Shown here one piece after another: positions 32,151 to 43,476 of a stretch of DNA of 64,000 nt; within the stretch, counting starts at the first letter, position 1; every line of letters begins with the position of its first letter. The notes under the pieces were generated by a model, which was not told the DNA's origin, ran no database searches, and worked only from the letters and a program-made list of their open reading frames with translations. Made by a program: the position numbers and the translations under genes. Source of the stretch: Gadus chalcogrammus (Eukaryota > Chordata > Actinopteri > Gadiformes > Gadidae); the NCBI RefSeq assembly GCF_026213295.1, contig NC_079414.1, forward strand, positions 3,554,312 to 3,618,311, read 5' to 3'.

Positions 32151-34625
32151 TCGGTCCCAGGCTTATGTCGAAACGTTACATCACTGCCCTAAGGTGAAAC
32201 CTTTTGCAGGGAAAAATGAACGACAGCAATATATAGTTTCACTTGAATGGATATGGATTGTAATTATGCATGCAAAGTCCCTTGGTGCTTGGCTGGGAAA
32301 CTTACTTTCAGGCACGGCCACAAATGCTTGTTTTGGAGAAACTGCTGGTCTGAAAGCTGCTGGTTGCTAAGCGACAACTGGAGAAACTACTTTGAATGAG
32401 CATTCCGCCTTTTCAACCTCTTACCCTAGTAGCTCTGTGCCAATTACATGTTTTCGTCAGAGTAAAACCAATGCAGAAATATGTACATGAGCCGTCGCAT
32501 TGAGCATGCAACGAAGAAGTACATTTGGTTGTCTAAGGTGTAATCACAAGGGCATCGGCTACAGGTTCTGTGTGCCTGTGTGCGTGCGTGCATCCGTGCG
32601 GGAGTGCGGCCGTGTGTGACTGCGTGTGTATATGCATCTATAGTCATCATTATGGTAATGCTGTGGTCAACAGTATGCTATTCATTAGGTATATTTTCAG
32701 GAAACGTGGAATTAACTATATAGACATTCGAAGTTGAGTTGGAAAATATGTTTCTTGTTGCATACGGCATCCTGCCTGATAATTTGAACACAGTTCAACA
32801 CATTCTTTATACCTTAACAACCCCACAATCTGGGTTGTGGTCAAACTGCCTAGATGGAGTAAATAAAAAAAGTTTGAAACTATTATTCGTTATTTTTTAA
32901 TAATCCCAGTAACTGTAAATGCTGCAGTCGGCTTCTCTTCCCGGGGTTCACATATAAACAATAAGACCATAATTTCAATACTTATACAAAACAAATGTAA
33001 TGAAAATGATAAGGGCGAAGACTAAATACAATAAACGATACAATGTACCGTCAAAAGGATATGATGAACATGGCTCCCTTTATACATTGATTATATATTC
33101 ATGTTGACCCAAATGAGCAACACTGTCACTGAATTTTTTCTGAATTAATGAAGTGTCTTCAGATACTTTATTCACAGAAACTCTTGCCACCACTTTCATG
33201 GCTGTGGAAATGGAACCCAACTTAACCCTGTCTGGGCTTCTGAATCAGGTGGAGACCGTTCTTCTTGTGTCTGTCTCCTGATGGAGTCTTCGCAGTGAAA
33301 GGCAAGCATACCATGGTCCCGAAACTTTGGATCTATAGGTGTGGTTGTTATGCACAATGATAGGCCTATCTCACAAAAATCGGAAATGACGTCACACCGG
33401 GTAAACATTCTTCCGGCAAAGTCATTTCAGCTGTTGCCGTCAACACAAAAATGCAGCGTTTCTTCACCACTTCCCTGATGGGCTTTCCAAAATTACGATT
33501 TTAAGATGTGCAGAAGATTGTGGAGTCACACTCAGCAACACCACAGTCCAGGCTGAGAAAGGGGTACAAGTTCTTTGTGGAGGAGTTCGTACACAATTAT
33601 CAAGGTAAGTGGTCTAAGGTGTTTTGTTGTTGTTAGTAGGCTACTCAATGGCCTTGCTCATTCATGTTTTGTGATGACAAGCAAACCATATACGATCCAC
33701 ATAAATCGTCAGAAATATTGTCTGTGTGTGAAATGTGTGTAAAATGATCATATTTGTTATGTGTAGACCATAATATTATGAATATAATTAGCCATGGTGG
33801 CTATGAAGTCTCCGTGTGTAGCGTTAGCATTTTAGCATTAGGTTAACCAAAGATAGGTTTAGCTAGTTATTTGCTGACTCGTTTTTGTCCGATCAGCGAC
33901 ATATTATTAACTTTATGTATATGCTCAGTGTCAAATATAGTTGATGGAAAGGTGGTAGTGAGAGGTAGATGCAACCGCTCGATGAGGAGGAATGAGGAGC
34001 CCCACATACTACAGGTTTCTGCCGAGTTAGGGCCCGTTGGCCCAAGTCTGTGTTTGTTTTGATAGTCTGTCTGGACTAACAACTGCAGTTGCAGTTTTCC
34101 TCTTCTGAAGTTCAGATCCTTTTCATTGTTCTTCAGTACAGTAGCGTGCTTAAGAATTGGCCCACCTAGCTTGCTGCAATGTTGTGGCTGTACAGACCTA
34201 TGTATTTTTCTTCCTCTTCATTAAGGCACAAGCCGTAAATAAAGGAAATTTGTTCAGTGCATTAAAAGGACAAACATCTAGGCTAGTTCATGTTATAACA
34301 TTGCTAAAACAACAGATGTAATGGTGGCCCAAGAGTTTTGCACAGAACTGTAAATGGCTTTTCTGCGGTTGCAGACTCCTTGCCAGTTTCCAAAAAGACC
34401 TTATATCAAGGTCCTACCTACTAAGTTCAGTAACTCAATTCTTATGGTGTTCACAGATCACCCTGGAGGCTGTTTTGATTTATTGATTCATTCTTTTAAT
34501 GACCACACAGCCAGGCTGGTGGAATTTGTTGTCAGCTTGGTACAGGTTCCAACTTACAAAACATATAACACAGATATACATACAGAAATACACACTACAC
34601 AATACATAAGGGCCATGCTTAATCC

Positions 34626-36594
34626 TTAACGTTCCGAGTTCAGAAAGTTTATTGCAGTTGGGATGAAACTGTTTTTTAACCGGGTTGTTCTGGAGGCAAT
34701 TGTCCTGTAACGCCTCCCAGAGGGCAGTAGCTGGAAGGCATAGTGTGCAGGGTGAGTGGGGTCAGAGATGATTTTCCGTGCTCTGCGTAGTGTCCGTTTG
34801 TGGTAGAGTGAATCAAGGGATGGAAGGGGTGTGCCAATCATTTTGGATGCTCTATTTATGATGCGTTGAAGTTTCTTCCGGGAGAGTGAGTCTAGACTGC
34901 CGAACCAGACTGTGATGGAGAAGGTGAGGATGCTTTCTACGATGGCTGTGAAAGGAGAACAGAAGATGGGACCTTACCCTGAACTTCTTGAGCTGACGGA
35001 GATGGAAAAGTCTTTGCTGGGCTTTTTTGTAGATGTGGTCTGCGTTTATTTTCCATTTGAGGTTATTGCTGATGTGGGTTCCAAGGAGTTTGAATGTGTC
35101 AGTGATGGAGATGGATTCACCTTTAATGAGCACAGGAGTTTTGGGATGGTTGGCGTCTTGGGTCGATGATGAGTTCCGTTGTTTTTGATGAGTTGAGTAT
35201 GAGATCATGGTCTGTACACCAGGTCACTGCTTGGTTGATCTGTGCACGGTATTCTGTTTCTTGGTTGTTGGTGATGAGTCCTATGATGGTTGAGTCGTCC
35301 GCGTACTTGTACAGGTTGACAGAGCTGTGGTGGGATGTGAGCTTGTTTGTGTAAAGGGAGAATAGCCAGGGTGAGAGAACACAGCCTTGGGGTGTGCCTG
35401 TACTGAGGAAGAGAGGGGAGGATGTGGTATTTTTGATCTTCACCTTTTGTTGCCTGTTCCAGAGAAAGCTTTGAATCCAGTGACAGATGCATGGGTCGAT
35501 GTTCATGTCCAGTAATGTATTGAATAGTTTGGCCGGGTTTATTGTGTTGAATGCAGAGCTGAAATCCATGAACAGGATGCGGGCTTATGTGTTGGCGGAC
35601 TCCAGGTGGTTCAGAATGTGATGAGTTGCTAAGATGACGGTGTCTTCAACTGACCTGTTGGCTCTGTATGCAAATTGATATGGGTCCATGAAGGGGGTGG
35701 TGACAGATTTCATGTGATTTAGTATGATGCGCTCAAATTATTTCATAACTGCTGATGTCAAGGCAATGGGTCTGTAGTCATTGAGGCAGGAGATGGTCTT
35801 GGTTTTGGGAACTGGGATGATGATGGATTCTTTGAAGCAGTTGGGTACTGAGCTTTGGCAGAGGGAGGAGTTGAAGATGTTGGTAAAAACCCCGGCCAGC
35901 TCCGCAGCACAGTGGTGGAGAACGGAGGGGCTAATGTTATCTGGGCCGGGGGCTTTATTCCTCTTAAGTCCCTTGAAGGTGCTCCTTACCTCCTCCTCGT
36001 AGATGGTGAAAGGGGGGGGGGGAGGGGGTCTGGGAGAGATGGTGGTGGAACCGGTGCCTGCTCAAACCTCCCATAGAAAGTGTTAAGTGAATCAGGAAGC
36101 TGATTGTCGCTGTCAGGTGTGGGGGTGGGTTTCTTTTTGTAGTTTGTCATGTTTTGTAATTTTTTCCAGATAGAGCGAGTGTCACTATTAGGGATTTGTT
36201 CTTCTAATTTAGTGGCATAGTTGGATTTGGCTCTTCTTATTGCAGATCTCAGTTTGTATTTGGCTGCCATATATTGTTCTTTATTTCCTGTCAAATGTGC
36301 TCTATTTTTCTCCTTTCTTATTATCTTAATGTCCTGGTTAAACCACGGTTTATTATTATTGTAGTGTTTGACTTTTTTGAGTGGAATGCACAGGTCAACG
36401 CAGTAATTGACGTATGACGTCACTGCTTCGGTGACGTCGTTCAGGTCACCTGCGGCATGGAAAATATCCCAGTCCGTGCACGCGAAACAACCCCGAAGTT
36501 GTTCAATGGCTTCGGGGGACCAGCACCCGAGAAAGGTTGTTGGTGTTTTGGAGGATTTAACTTTTTGCCTGTATTTTGGAATTAGCAGCAGCAT
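34626..36594 (-). pseudogene. LINE reverse transcriptase region (frameshifted)
   Basis: Pieces in several frames. 36594-35986: linker after the endonuclease (KPWFNQDIKIIRKEKNRAHL). 35569-35123: RT palm with MDFSSAFNTINPAKL, TGTPQGCVLSPWLFSLYTN and the catalytic YADD in KYADDSTIIGLI. 35208-34852: ISITDTFKLLGTHISNNLKW thumb region. 34841-34626: the conserved C-terminus (LLPSGRRYRTIASRTTRLKN, then SFIPTAINFLNS). The segment 35570-35985 holds the RT fingers in broken frames. It copies RNA into DNA at the target site in live relatives; this copy has several frameshifts and is inactive. Confidence 0.85.
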
Positions 36595-36698
36595 TGCGTG
36601 GTCGGACCTGCCCAGCGGAGCCCTAGGGAAAGCACGGTAAGCCTCTCTGATGGAGGTGTAGCAGTGGTCAAGCGTGTTGGTCCCTCTGCTGGGGCAAT

Positions 36699-37514
36699 TT
36701 ACCTGCTGATGGTAGCCGGGGAGCTCAGATGATAGGTTGGTCTGGTTAAAGTCCCCGAGGACGATGACTGCTGTGTCCGGGTGTGAATTTTCCAGGAGAC
36801 GTAGTTGGCTAACTCGGCTATGGTGGTGTTAGCGTTAGCCTCAGGTGGAATGTAAACACAGATCATAATAATTGATGCGAACTCCCGTGGGAGGAATGAT
36901 GGTCTGCATTTGACAGTGAGGTATTCTAGGTGAGGGGAACATACATGTGTTAGTTCAGTAGAATTTGTGCACCAGCGTTCATTTATCATGATGCAAACAC
37001 CAACGCCTTTTGCCTTGCCTGATAGTTTGGAAGATCTATCGGAACGATTAAATGTGAAGCCTTGAAAAATTACCGCTTGGTCTGGTACTGATTGATCCAG
37101 CCAGGTCTCTGTCAGGCAGATGGCAGAGCAGTCACTGTAGTCTTTGTCGGTTTGGATCATAAGTTGTAATTCGTCCATTTTGTGCCGGAGGGATCTTACG
37201 TTTGACAGCAGAAGGGCTGGGAGCGGTGGCCGGTAAGGTCGTCTCCTGAACCTGGCAAAGGTGCCGGAGCGGCGGCCCTTTTGGGCCGGCTGCCATGGTG
37301 TTGAGTGGCTTGCGCTGTCGATGTTTAATTCCAGTAATTTCTTCTCCAGCAAGGATGTAGATGGGCCCAGATCACTGTGAGAGGTGGATCTGAGGTTTAG
37401 AAGCTCCGATCGGGTGTACTGGATTATGCACGACACTTTACAAACAAATAACGCAGACACTAAAATGACAGACAGGAACACTGCTTGTACTGTGGCAAGC
37501 CTCACGGCCACCAT
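36699..37514 (-). pseudogene. LINE AP endonuclease domain
   Basis: ATG at 37514 (MVAVRLATVQAVFLSVILVS) begins ORF2. The endonuclease contains LLLSNVRSLRHKMDEL (Asn), ICLTETWLDQSVPDQA (catalytic Glu) and MICVYIPPEANANTTI. After the strand leading to the GDFN motif the frame shifts near 36740-36790: the GDFN is still readable in another phase (tcgtcctcggggactttaac on minus). The endonuclease nicks target DNA in active copies. Confidence 0.85.
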
Positions 37515-38329
37515 CTTCCTATGCCTCAACTCCCCTCAAGAGAGAGAGAGAGGACAACTTGGTCTCTCAGAGCACAGCTGTAGCTGTGCTGCGGGCAAAG
37601 GCTTCTGTAGCCATGTAACCGCTCTGCTCTTCCAGACAGCGCATTATGTGCAGCTGGGCCTTGACGTGGTTCCACCTTCCCTGGTCTGTACCAGTCAACC
37701 ACAGATGTGGCATCGACCGAGAACACAGGTGTGCTGTTGTGTCCTCTGTTCAAATCATACACTTCAGTTTTTGTCTAGAGTATATGAGCATTTCCTGTAT
37801 GACTAAATTTTTGTTGTTCGTTTCAGGGAATCCATCCAGAGGCTGTGAGTGACCTTGTGGTGAAAAAACCCAAGTCGGTTGGGAAGAGTCAAGTCCACAC
37901 TCTAAAGAGCGTATGCTGGTAAGACATTTGTTTTGCAATTTGCACTCACACTGTTAAACTTGCTCATTATGACAAGATGCATATTAGAATATATCTGTTA
38001 TCACTACAATATAAAAAAAAACAGTCCCATTTTTATTTGACGTTTCCTCTAGGGCCCCTACCAGAACAACACATCTTGGCGTCTGGAGCAAAGCTGAGTG
38101 AGATTCCCCCTCGCCCCCTTTGATGTCCCACATCCTAGAGGGAATATCCAGCTTGGAGTTAGTACCATCTCAGCTGTGCTGACCTGGAAGTTGTCAGCAA
38201 TGACCTCTTCTTTAAGGCCAGTTGCTACTCTACAACAGTAGATGAAAAACTCATCAATGACTGGAATCTTCCTTGAAGGGCTTGGTGTTGGAATTGCCTC
38301 TTGTCCAATCCTATGTGCTTTGCTCCATT

Positions 38330-39324
38330 AAACAATATATTGTGTTGAGGGGCAAACAGACTCCCAAAACACTTGAAACACTTCTTGAGATGGAAACCGA
38401 GTGTAATTTCATGGTCTGATCAGACACACGAAATCTGTTGAGGACAGTTTGTGGCCCCATGGATATTTCTTGCAGCTTTGCCTCCAGCTCAGCAATATAC
38501 TCCAGGGCATCATCCAGTGCACCTACAAAAAAAGAAGACAAATCAGTCTTCATTACCATTCATTAGTATTCACCCTGTATTTTTATTGTATTGTTATTCT
38601 GTATACTTAACCGTTTATTTATATTTATTATTATTTATTTATTTGTACTGTTTTTTGTTTTTCTTTTTTTATATATTAACAACAGGTTAATTGTTGAGTG
38701 TTGTACATTGAGGGCAAAAACCAAAGTCAAATTCCTCGTTTCTTCGCAAACCTGGCCAATAAAGCTTTATCTGAATCTGATTTAATATGCAACCCCAGTT
38801 TAACAGTACGTCTGATGTTGATTGAATGTTTTAACGTTAACCATGCAATGTTTGGCAAAAGTATACAATAGCCCAACAAGTGTTGAACACAAATAACAGA
38901 CATAACAGCTAGTTAGCACACATCTACTTACCGGCAGGGGGGCGTGTCGAGTAGTCATGTTCCCTGGTACCTCTCCGGTCCATTTGTGTTTTGTCCTCTC
39001 CTTCAGCTTTTCGAGCTGACACCCGTTTATACACAGGTGTTTTCTTCGGGGCTGTGGTGTAGCTGTTCCAGTCAAAACGACTGGGAACAGCTCCAGTATT
39101 CAGCGTAGCACTCCCGTCGTTATAATCAGCCGCTGAGAATTGCCGACTACAGACCAGTGTACTCCCCTTCTGAATTACGAAATTAACTCTGTCTGATCGC
39201 CCTGACCCACTGCTGTATTGGGTATTAGTTGGGAAGTCGTGGAAAGGTAAATACGGTTGTTTTTGGTTTTTGAATTGGCACATAGAGGTACACAACAGAA
39301 GCTTTTGTTTTTTGACTGCGCCAT
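38330..39324 (-). pseudogene. THAP-domain protein (presumed transposase) of the ISL2EU-like element
   Basis: ATG at 39324 gives MAQSKNKSFCCVPLCANSK, the N-terminal zinc ligands of a THAP finger. After a frameshift the domain continues with LPFHDFPTN, STLVCSRQFSAADYNDG and the diagnostic AVPS in NTGAVPSRFDWN. Exon 1 ends at 38932 with GTAAGT. Exon 2 (38522 to about 38330) encodes a coiled-coil (ALDDALEYIAELEAKLQEIS) and FRVSDQTMK. The DDE catalytic domain is not recognisable further on. THAP fingers in such transposases bind the element ends. Frameshift and loss of the catalytic part make it a pseudogene. Confidence 0.7.
38580..38775 (+). mobile_element. 3' tail of a CR1/L2-like LINE
   Basis: Ends with gcaaacctggccaataaagc then tttatctgaatctgattta, the 3' terminus with short tandem tail typical of fish CR1/L2-like LINEs. 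Only the untranslated end is present. Confidence 0.6.
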
Positions 39325-39416
39325 TGTCAAATATCATGGACTACTCGACCGGAAGTCCCTTTACCCGGTGAATGCAAAATCGAACACCGAACCAGGAAGT
39401 TGGGAGATAGGCCTAT

Positions 39417-40806
39417 TGGAACGCAAACTCCTTATACCAGCTCCAGATGACCCTTAATCTGATCATCTTCTGGATATTCTACAGGTCTTCTCGGGCCGTA
39501 GTGGTAGGCCTCCTGCCTGACCTTCAGGACAGGACCCAATAGCTGAACAAGGAGGTTTTCAGAACAGTCCAGACCTTCACCGCATGTGAACGTGTTGTAA
39601 GTCCGATCCGGGGTCATTTAGATTTACAACAATTCAGGACATTTTCAAACCAGGTTTCTTTGGTTTCAGAGCATGTTTTTAGCAGCTGTCAATTCTGAGA
39701 AGCCTTTAGTTCTCTGCATTCTTAGTTCTAAAATGCCTGGATAAATCCTCCAGCAGACTCATTTGCACGCAAATACTTCCATTACTTTATACAATGAATT
39801 GAATCTAGCATGTAGAGCTGGATTCCCCCGCTGACTTGGTTATCTACATGCCGTGTGCCAGAGCAGTTCTCTGGCCGTCGCAGCACACTGAACAAGTACA
39901 ATGTCTGATCAGGTACCAGATATGGCTGGGGGACAAGACGGTTTCAATTGAAAGCAATTTAGGGCTTGATTTGAAAATGGGCTGGGTTAAAACAGTGTTA
40001 TTTTTGGGGCCTTGAGAAACAGCCTTCCTGAGCAGAGTACAGACCACCAGCTGGGAGGCTCTCTGGGCTGATTGTTTCCTCTACGTCTCTCTCCTATTAG
40101 CCCCAGTCATCTGAATTATTGATGTATTGTTTTCAGGGCTGTTGGTTTTTTCTCTCCTCCCAAGTGACAGATGGCTTGTGTTGTTAAGTAATTTCTCTAC
40201 TCTCTCTCCACCCTCATCCCCCCTTTCTCCTCCCTCTCCCCCCTCTGTCCTTCTTTGACATTGTGGTAACAAATGTATCGCAGGATAAAAGGAAGTGTTA
40301 ACTCTTCTTCCTGCGTTGTGTTTACAGGCCATCTCCATAGGCTTGACTGTGAACAACAAGTATTGTCACGCATCGCAGTGCCATCCATTTTGACCCCTCA
40401 TATTGTGACGTTGACCGGGCTCTCCGTGGCTCGTCTGGTATTTCCACCAGGAGCCTCTTTGGTTGACTACAGCCGTAATGGTTTTGTCATTGAGGGTATC
40501 CTGAATTTCACTCCTTTTGTTTGCCTCGAAGACTTCTTTCTCGTCAATACTCAGCAGCATTGTCGATATCTGTTTGTCATTCTTCTGAATTGACTGGAGC
40601 TGGTACTCTAGTGAGCAACCGGTTCCTTCCAGCCTCAGATGCACAGTCCTTACTGCACAGCATTCAAATGTGGATTTGAAATGTGAATGTCAACCATACA
40701 AATGTAGCTTTGAAGCAGCACTGCTTTCTTTCTTACAGCACTCTGACTCTCAGACTTTGCAGAAGTTGCATTGTACGACCCTTTGTATTATCAACTGCAT
40801 TTTGAG
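39417..40806. other. no gene recognised
   Basis: Unique-looking intron-like sequence; CT-rich around 40190-40255. Open frames on both strands are unrelated to any family I know. Confidence 0.5.
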
Positions 40807-40890
40807 ACTATAGCCCTGGGATGTGACTATAGCCCTGGGATGAGACTATAGTCTCATCCCAGGGCTATAGTCACATCCCAGGGCTATAGT
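40807..40890. repeat. 84-bp perfect palindrome
   Basis: The two 42-bp arms meet between 40848 and 40849 in gactatagtc with no spacer. Each arm contains actatagccctgggatgtga and ctatagccctgggatgagac. Its units are the inverted counterpart of the minisatellite that follows. Confidence 0.97.
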
Positions 40891-41396
40891 ATCATCACAG
40901 GGCAATAGTCGTATCCCAGGGCAATAGTCTCATCATCACAGGGCTATATTCTCACCAGAAGGCTGTAGTCTCATCAGAGGGCTATACTATCATCCTCACA
41001 GGGCTATAGTCTCATCAGAGGGCTATACTATCACCATCACAGGGCTATAGTTTCATCACAGGGCTTTAGTCTCATCATAGGGCTATACTCTCATCATCAC
41101 AGGGCTATAGTCTCATCACTAGGCTTTAGTCTCATTAGAGGGCTATACTCTCATCATCACAGGGCTATAGTCTCTATCACATGGCTATAGTCTCATCACA
41201 GGGTTATAGTCTCATCAGAGGGCTATACTCTCATCATCACAGGGCTATAGTCTCATCACAGGGCTATAGTCTCATTAGAGGGCTCTAGGCTCATCAGAGG
41301 GCTATACTCATCACAGGGCTATACTCTCATCATCCCAGGGCTATAGTCTCATCATCACAGGGCTATAGTCTCATCCCAGGGCCCTGTGATCAAGGT
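40891..41396. repeat. Minisatellite of 'agggctatagtctcatca(tca)c' units
   Basis: More than 20 imperfect units of about 18-25 bp. Variants include agggctatactatcatcatc and agggctttagtctcatc. It starts directly at the right arm of the 84-bp palindrome. Confidence 0.92.
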
Positions 41397-41739
41397 CCCC
41401 CCCCTGTATGAATGATCTCTTCGCCTTGCACTGCGAGTCATGTAAAGTTATTTCATTAGTAACACGCTATTTTTCCATTCATACTTAGTTTATGTAAATC
41501 ATTAATCTTTTCATGCGTTCAGAACCCTTGTCTATGCATCACATATCAAGTGGGGCAAGGCACAGGGCAGCAGCACTGAAGGTTGCTCTACAGTCTGAAT
41601 GTTTGAACACAACAACATCAAAAAGCAGATAGGCCTACCTAGGATCCCGTATGTAGAAGTCTTAGTAATACACCGGGCAGAGCAACATCAACTACGCTGG
41701 ACTTAAGTCTGACTTAATGTTTTATAATATATGTTTTAC
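41397..41739. other. no gene recognised
   Basis: A stretch between the minisatellite and the hAT gene. The missing left terminus of that hAT should lie here but no TAGGG-type end is visible. The sequence atatgttttacag at 41727-41741 looks like a splice acceptor before the first hAT exon. Confidence 0.4.
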
Positions 41740-42173
41740 AGTATGCGCGGAACTGGTAACTGACGCCGGCAGGTCCATGCTTCATGCGTGCCCACAGCGA
41801 CCCTACGAGCGCTATAGTATGAGCGACGACTGCTTTTATTTCTGCGGTAACGGTTCGACCAAATTCTGTCAAACTGTGTGTGGGAGCACTACACAATGCA
41901 TAGAGCTAAAAAGTGTGTTTGTTGCAAAAGCGAAAATGGCGTGGCACGGAAGCGCAAAGGTAATGATACAACATTTGAAAAGATGTTGTATCGGAGTCAT
42001 CCGTGACAAGGAAGGGGGCTGACAGCAGGGTAAGTCAATACAAAATCTCACATTTATTCAGTTTTCAAGTAAGAACATGCAACATAAGTCTCTCCTTTCT
42101 CTTGTTTGGTGTGTTAATGTATTCGTTATCCAGCTTTACAAGCATGAAAAGCTTATTATACTAACGTAAGCAT

Positions 42174-42292
<119 letters not shown>

Positions 42293-42313
42293 GCGTGCGT
42301 GCCCGCCCGCCCG

Positions 42314-42393
42314 CGACATACTATACTATATCTAGTATAGTATGTCGATACTATACTAGATATAGCACTATATTATATCTAGTATAGTGCTAT
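42314..42393. repeat. Cluster of AT-rich hairpin palindromes
   Basis: Arms CGACATACTATACTA and TAGTATAGTATGTCG (42314-42347) are perfect with a 4-base loop. A second pair, ATAGCACTATA and TATAGTGCTAT, spans 42362-42393. Parts of the two can also pair across (actatactagatata with tatatctagtatagt), so alternative cruciforms are possible. Confidence 0.92.
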
Positions 42394-42893
42394 TTTACAT
42401 GCTAACATTAACATTGTCGCTGCAGAAAAAACAACCAACTATGAGTGGCTTCCTGATTGGAAGAACATCATGTACACCACAGCAAGCATCTGTCATGACA
42501 GATAGCATCCTTAACATGCTTGTCACTGACATGAGGCCTCTGTCAATGGTCGAAGATGACAGCTTCAAGACAATGACTCACACCTTGAATCCTGGTTATG
42601 GAAAGAAAATTTGAACAGACATTCAATGAAGTGAAGACTGCTTTAAACAACGGCAACAACAGCAAACTTGCTCTCCCCACTGATGTTTGGACAAGTGTAG
42701 CCATTGAGGCCTACCTCGGTGTTACTTGCCACTACATCACAGACGATTGGGACATGAAGTCAATCTGCCTCACTACCATGCCACTGCAGGACAGACATAC
42801 TGGATCCAACATCGCAGAATGGTTGGAAGAAGTTGTAGCCAGGTTTGAAATCCCTCCTAGCAACATGATTGCCATAGTCCATGATAATGGTGC

Positions 42894-43476
42894 TGTCACA
42901 CCAAAATTGTACCGGGGGCGAAAATTGTACCTCCTACATAATCCGAAAACATTACGTCATTGTTCGACGTGATTGTCCACTGCCAGGCAGATTTCAAAAA
43001 ACATTTGCGCTCATGTTGCCAAAGGCGAAATGACATAATACAGATAACACTTGTTTTTACTTTATATTTGTATTGTATTGAATCTATCTAGTAAACTGAG
43101 TGTTTAAAGTGTATCATAATCTAGCTAGCTTGTGTTAATACACTCAGTTTACTAGCTAAATGCAATTAAACAATTAAATACAATACAAATATAAGTTAGC
43201 AACGCTAATAAATGTCATTTGTAAAATAAGTGATTTCTGCTTAATGTTATTTCGTCTTGTGACGCTCAATGAATGAGCGCGAATGTTGGCAATTGTTCAT
43301 GAACCTTCCTACGTCATCGTTCGACGTGATTGTCCGTTGCCAGGCAACGTTCAACTAGATCGTCCGTTGCCAGGCGACGTTCGACGCAATTGTCCTTTGC
43401 CAGGCAGGTTTGGAATTTTGAACGCAGATTACGTAAGCGGTGAAATTTTCGCCCCCGGTACAATTTTGGTGTGACA
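42894..43476. mobile_element. TIR element inserted in the hAT coding region
   Basis: Ends TGTCACACCAAAATTGTACC and perfect reverse complement; the inverted repeat continues through gggggcgaaaatt. Flanked by GTGC at 42890-42893 and 43477-43480. Removing the element and one GTGC makes the hAT reading frame continuous across the site (…DNGA then NVVAAARIL). The interior contains repeated 'cgttcgacg(t/c)(g/a)attgtcc..tgccaggca' units near both ends. No transposase; superfamily unknown. Confidence 0.9.

Larger units (their letters stand above)
29758..33359. other. intron-like DNA, no gene recognised
   Basis: 3.6 kb with few interspersed-element boundaries. Local repeats only: AG/CA runs at 30376-30420, a CTGT/CTGC tetranucleotide tract at 30574-30680, and a tandem duplication at 31998-32150. 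Proline- and histidine-rich frames near 31172-31447 are composition artefacts. Confidence 0.5.
34478..37540 (-). mobile_element. Jockey-superfamily LINE (ORF2), degraded
   Basis: Minus-strand non-LTR retrotransposon. It has an endonuclease (37514-36699), an RT palm (35569-35123) and a C-terminal region ending near 34626, then a short A-rich tail (attaaaagaatgaatcaataaatc read on minus) at about 34478. No ORF1 is present, so it is 5'-truncated or a single-ORF type. It is inserted between SWIM-gene exons of the ISL2EU-like element. Clade not assigned. Confidence 0.85.
33451..37918 (+). pseudogene. SWIM zinc-finger protein of the ISL2EU-like element
   Basis: Exon 1, 33451-33604: MQRFFTTSLMGFPKLRF, an in-frame TAA, then RLRKGYKFFVEEFVHNYQ, donor gtaagt. 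Exon 2 begins before 33941: VDGKVVVRGRCNRSMRRNEE then PHILQVSAE. A LINE separates this from a block ending at 37728 that has CSCAAGKGFCSHVTALLF, a CxC...CxH SWIM zinc-binding motif, then QTAHYVQLGLDVVPPSL. The last exon is 37827-37918 (GIHPEAVSDLVVKKPKS), with GT/AG introns. A downstream YqaJ-like nuclease domain, which fish relatives carry, cannot be recognised in 38054-38330. The stop, the LINE and the missing end make it dead. Confidence 0.7.
33362..39414. mobile_element. ISL2EU-like transposon: SWIM gene (+) and THAP gene (-), split by a LINE
   Basis: Inverted ends AGGCCTATCTC at 33362 and, reversed, at 39414, each bordered by AT (33360-33361 and 39415-39416). Sub-terminal ACCGGGTAAA and CTTCCGG match at both ends. 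Inside are two convergent multi-exon genes: a SWIM zinc-finger protein from the left end and a THAP-domain protein from the right end. A THAP-type transposase plus a second recombination-type protein and a 2-bp AT target site are what I recall for the ISL2EU superfamily. The superfamily call is therefore knowledge-based and unsearched. A LINE (34478-37540) and a short LINE tail (38580-38775) interrupt it. Confidence 0.65.

Noticed and set aside
34912..36076. Several + frames across 34.9-36.1 kb
   Set aside because: Antisense shadows of the LINE reverse transcriptase.
37384..37552. N-terminal part of the 140-codon + frame at 37384-37806
   Set aside because: The part before about 37552 is antisense LINE endonuclease; only the SWIM-motif part after the LINE border is real sequence of the SWIM gene.
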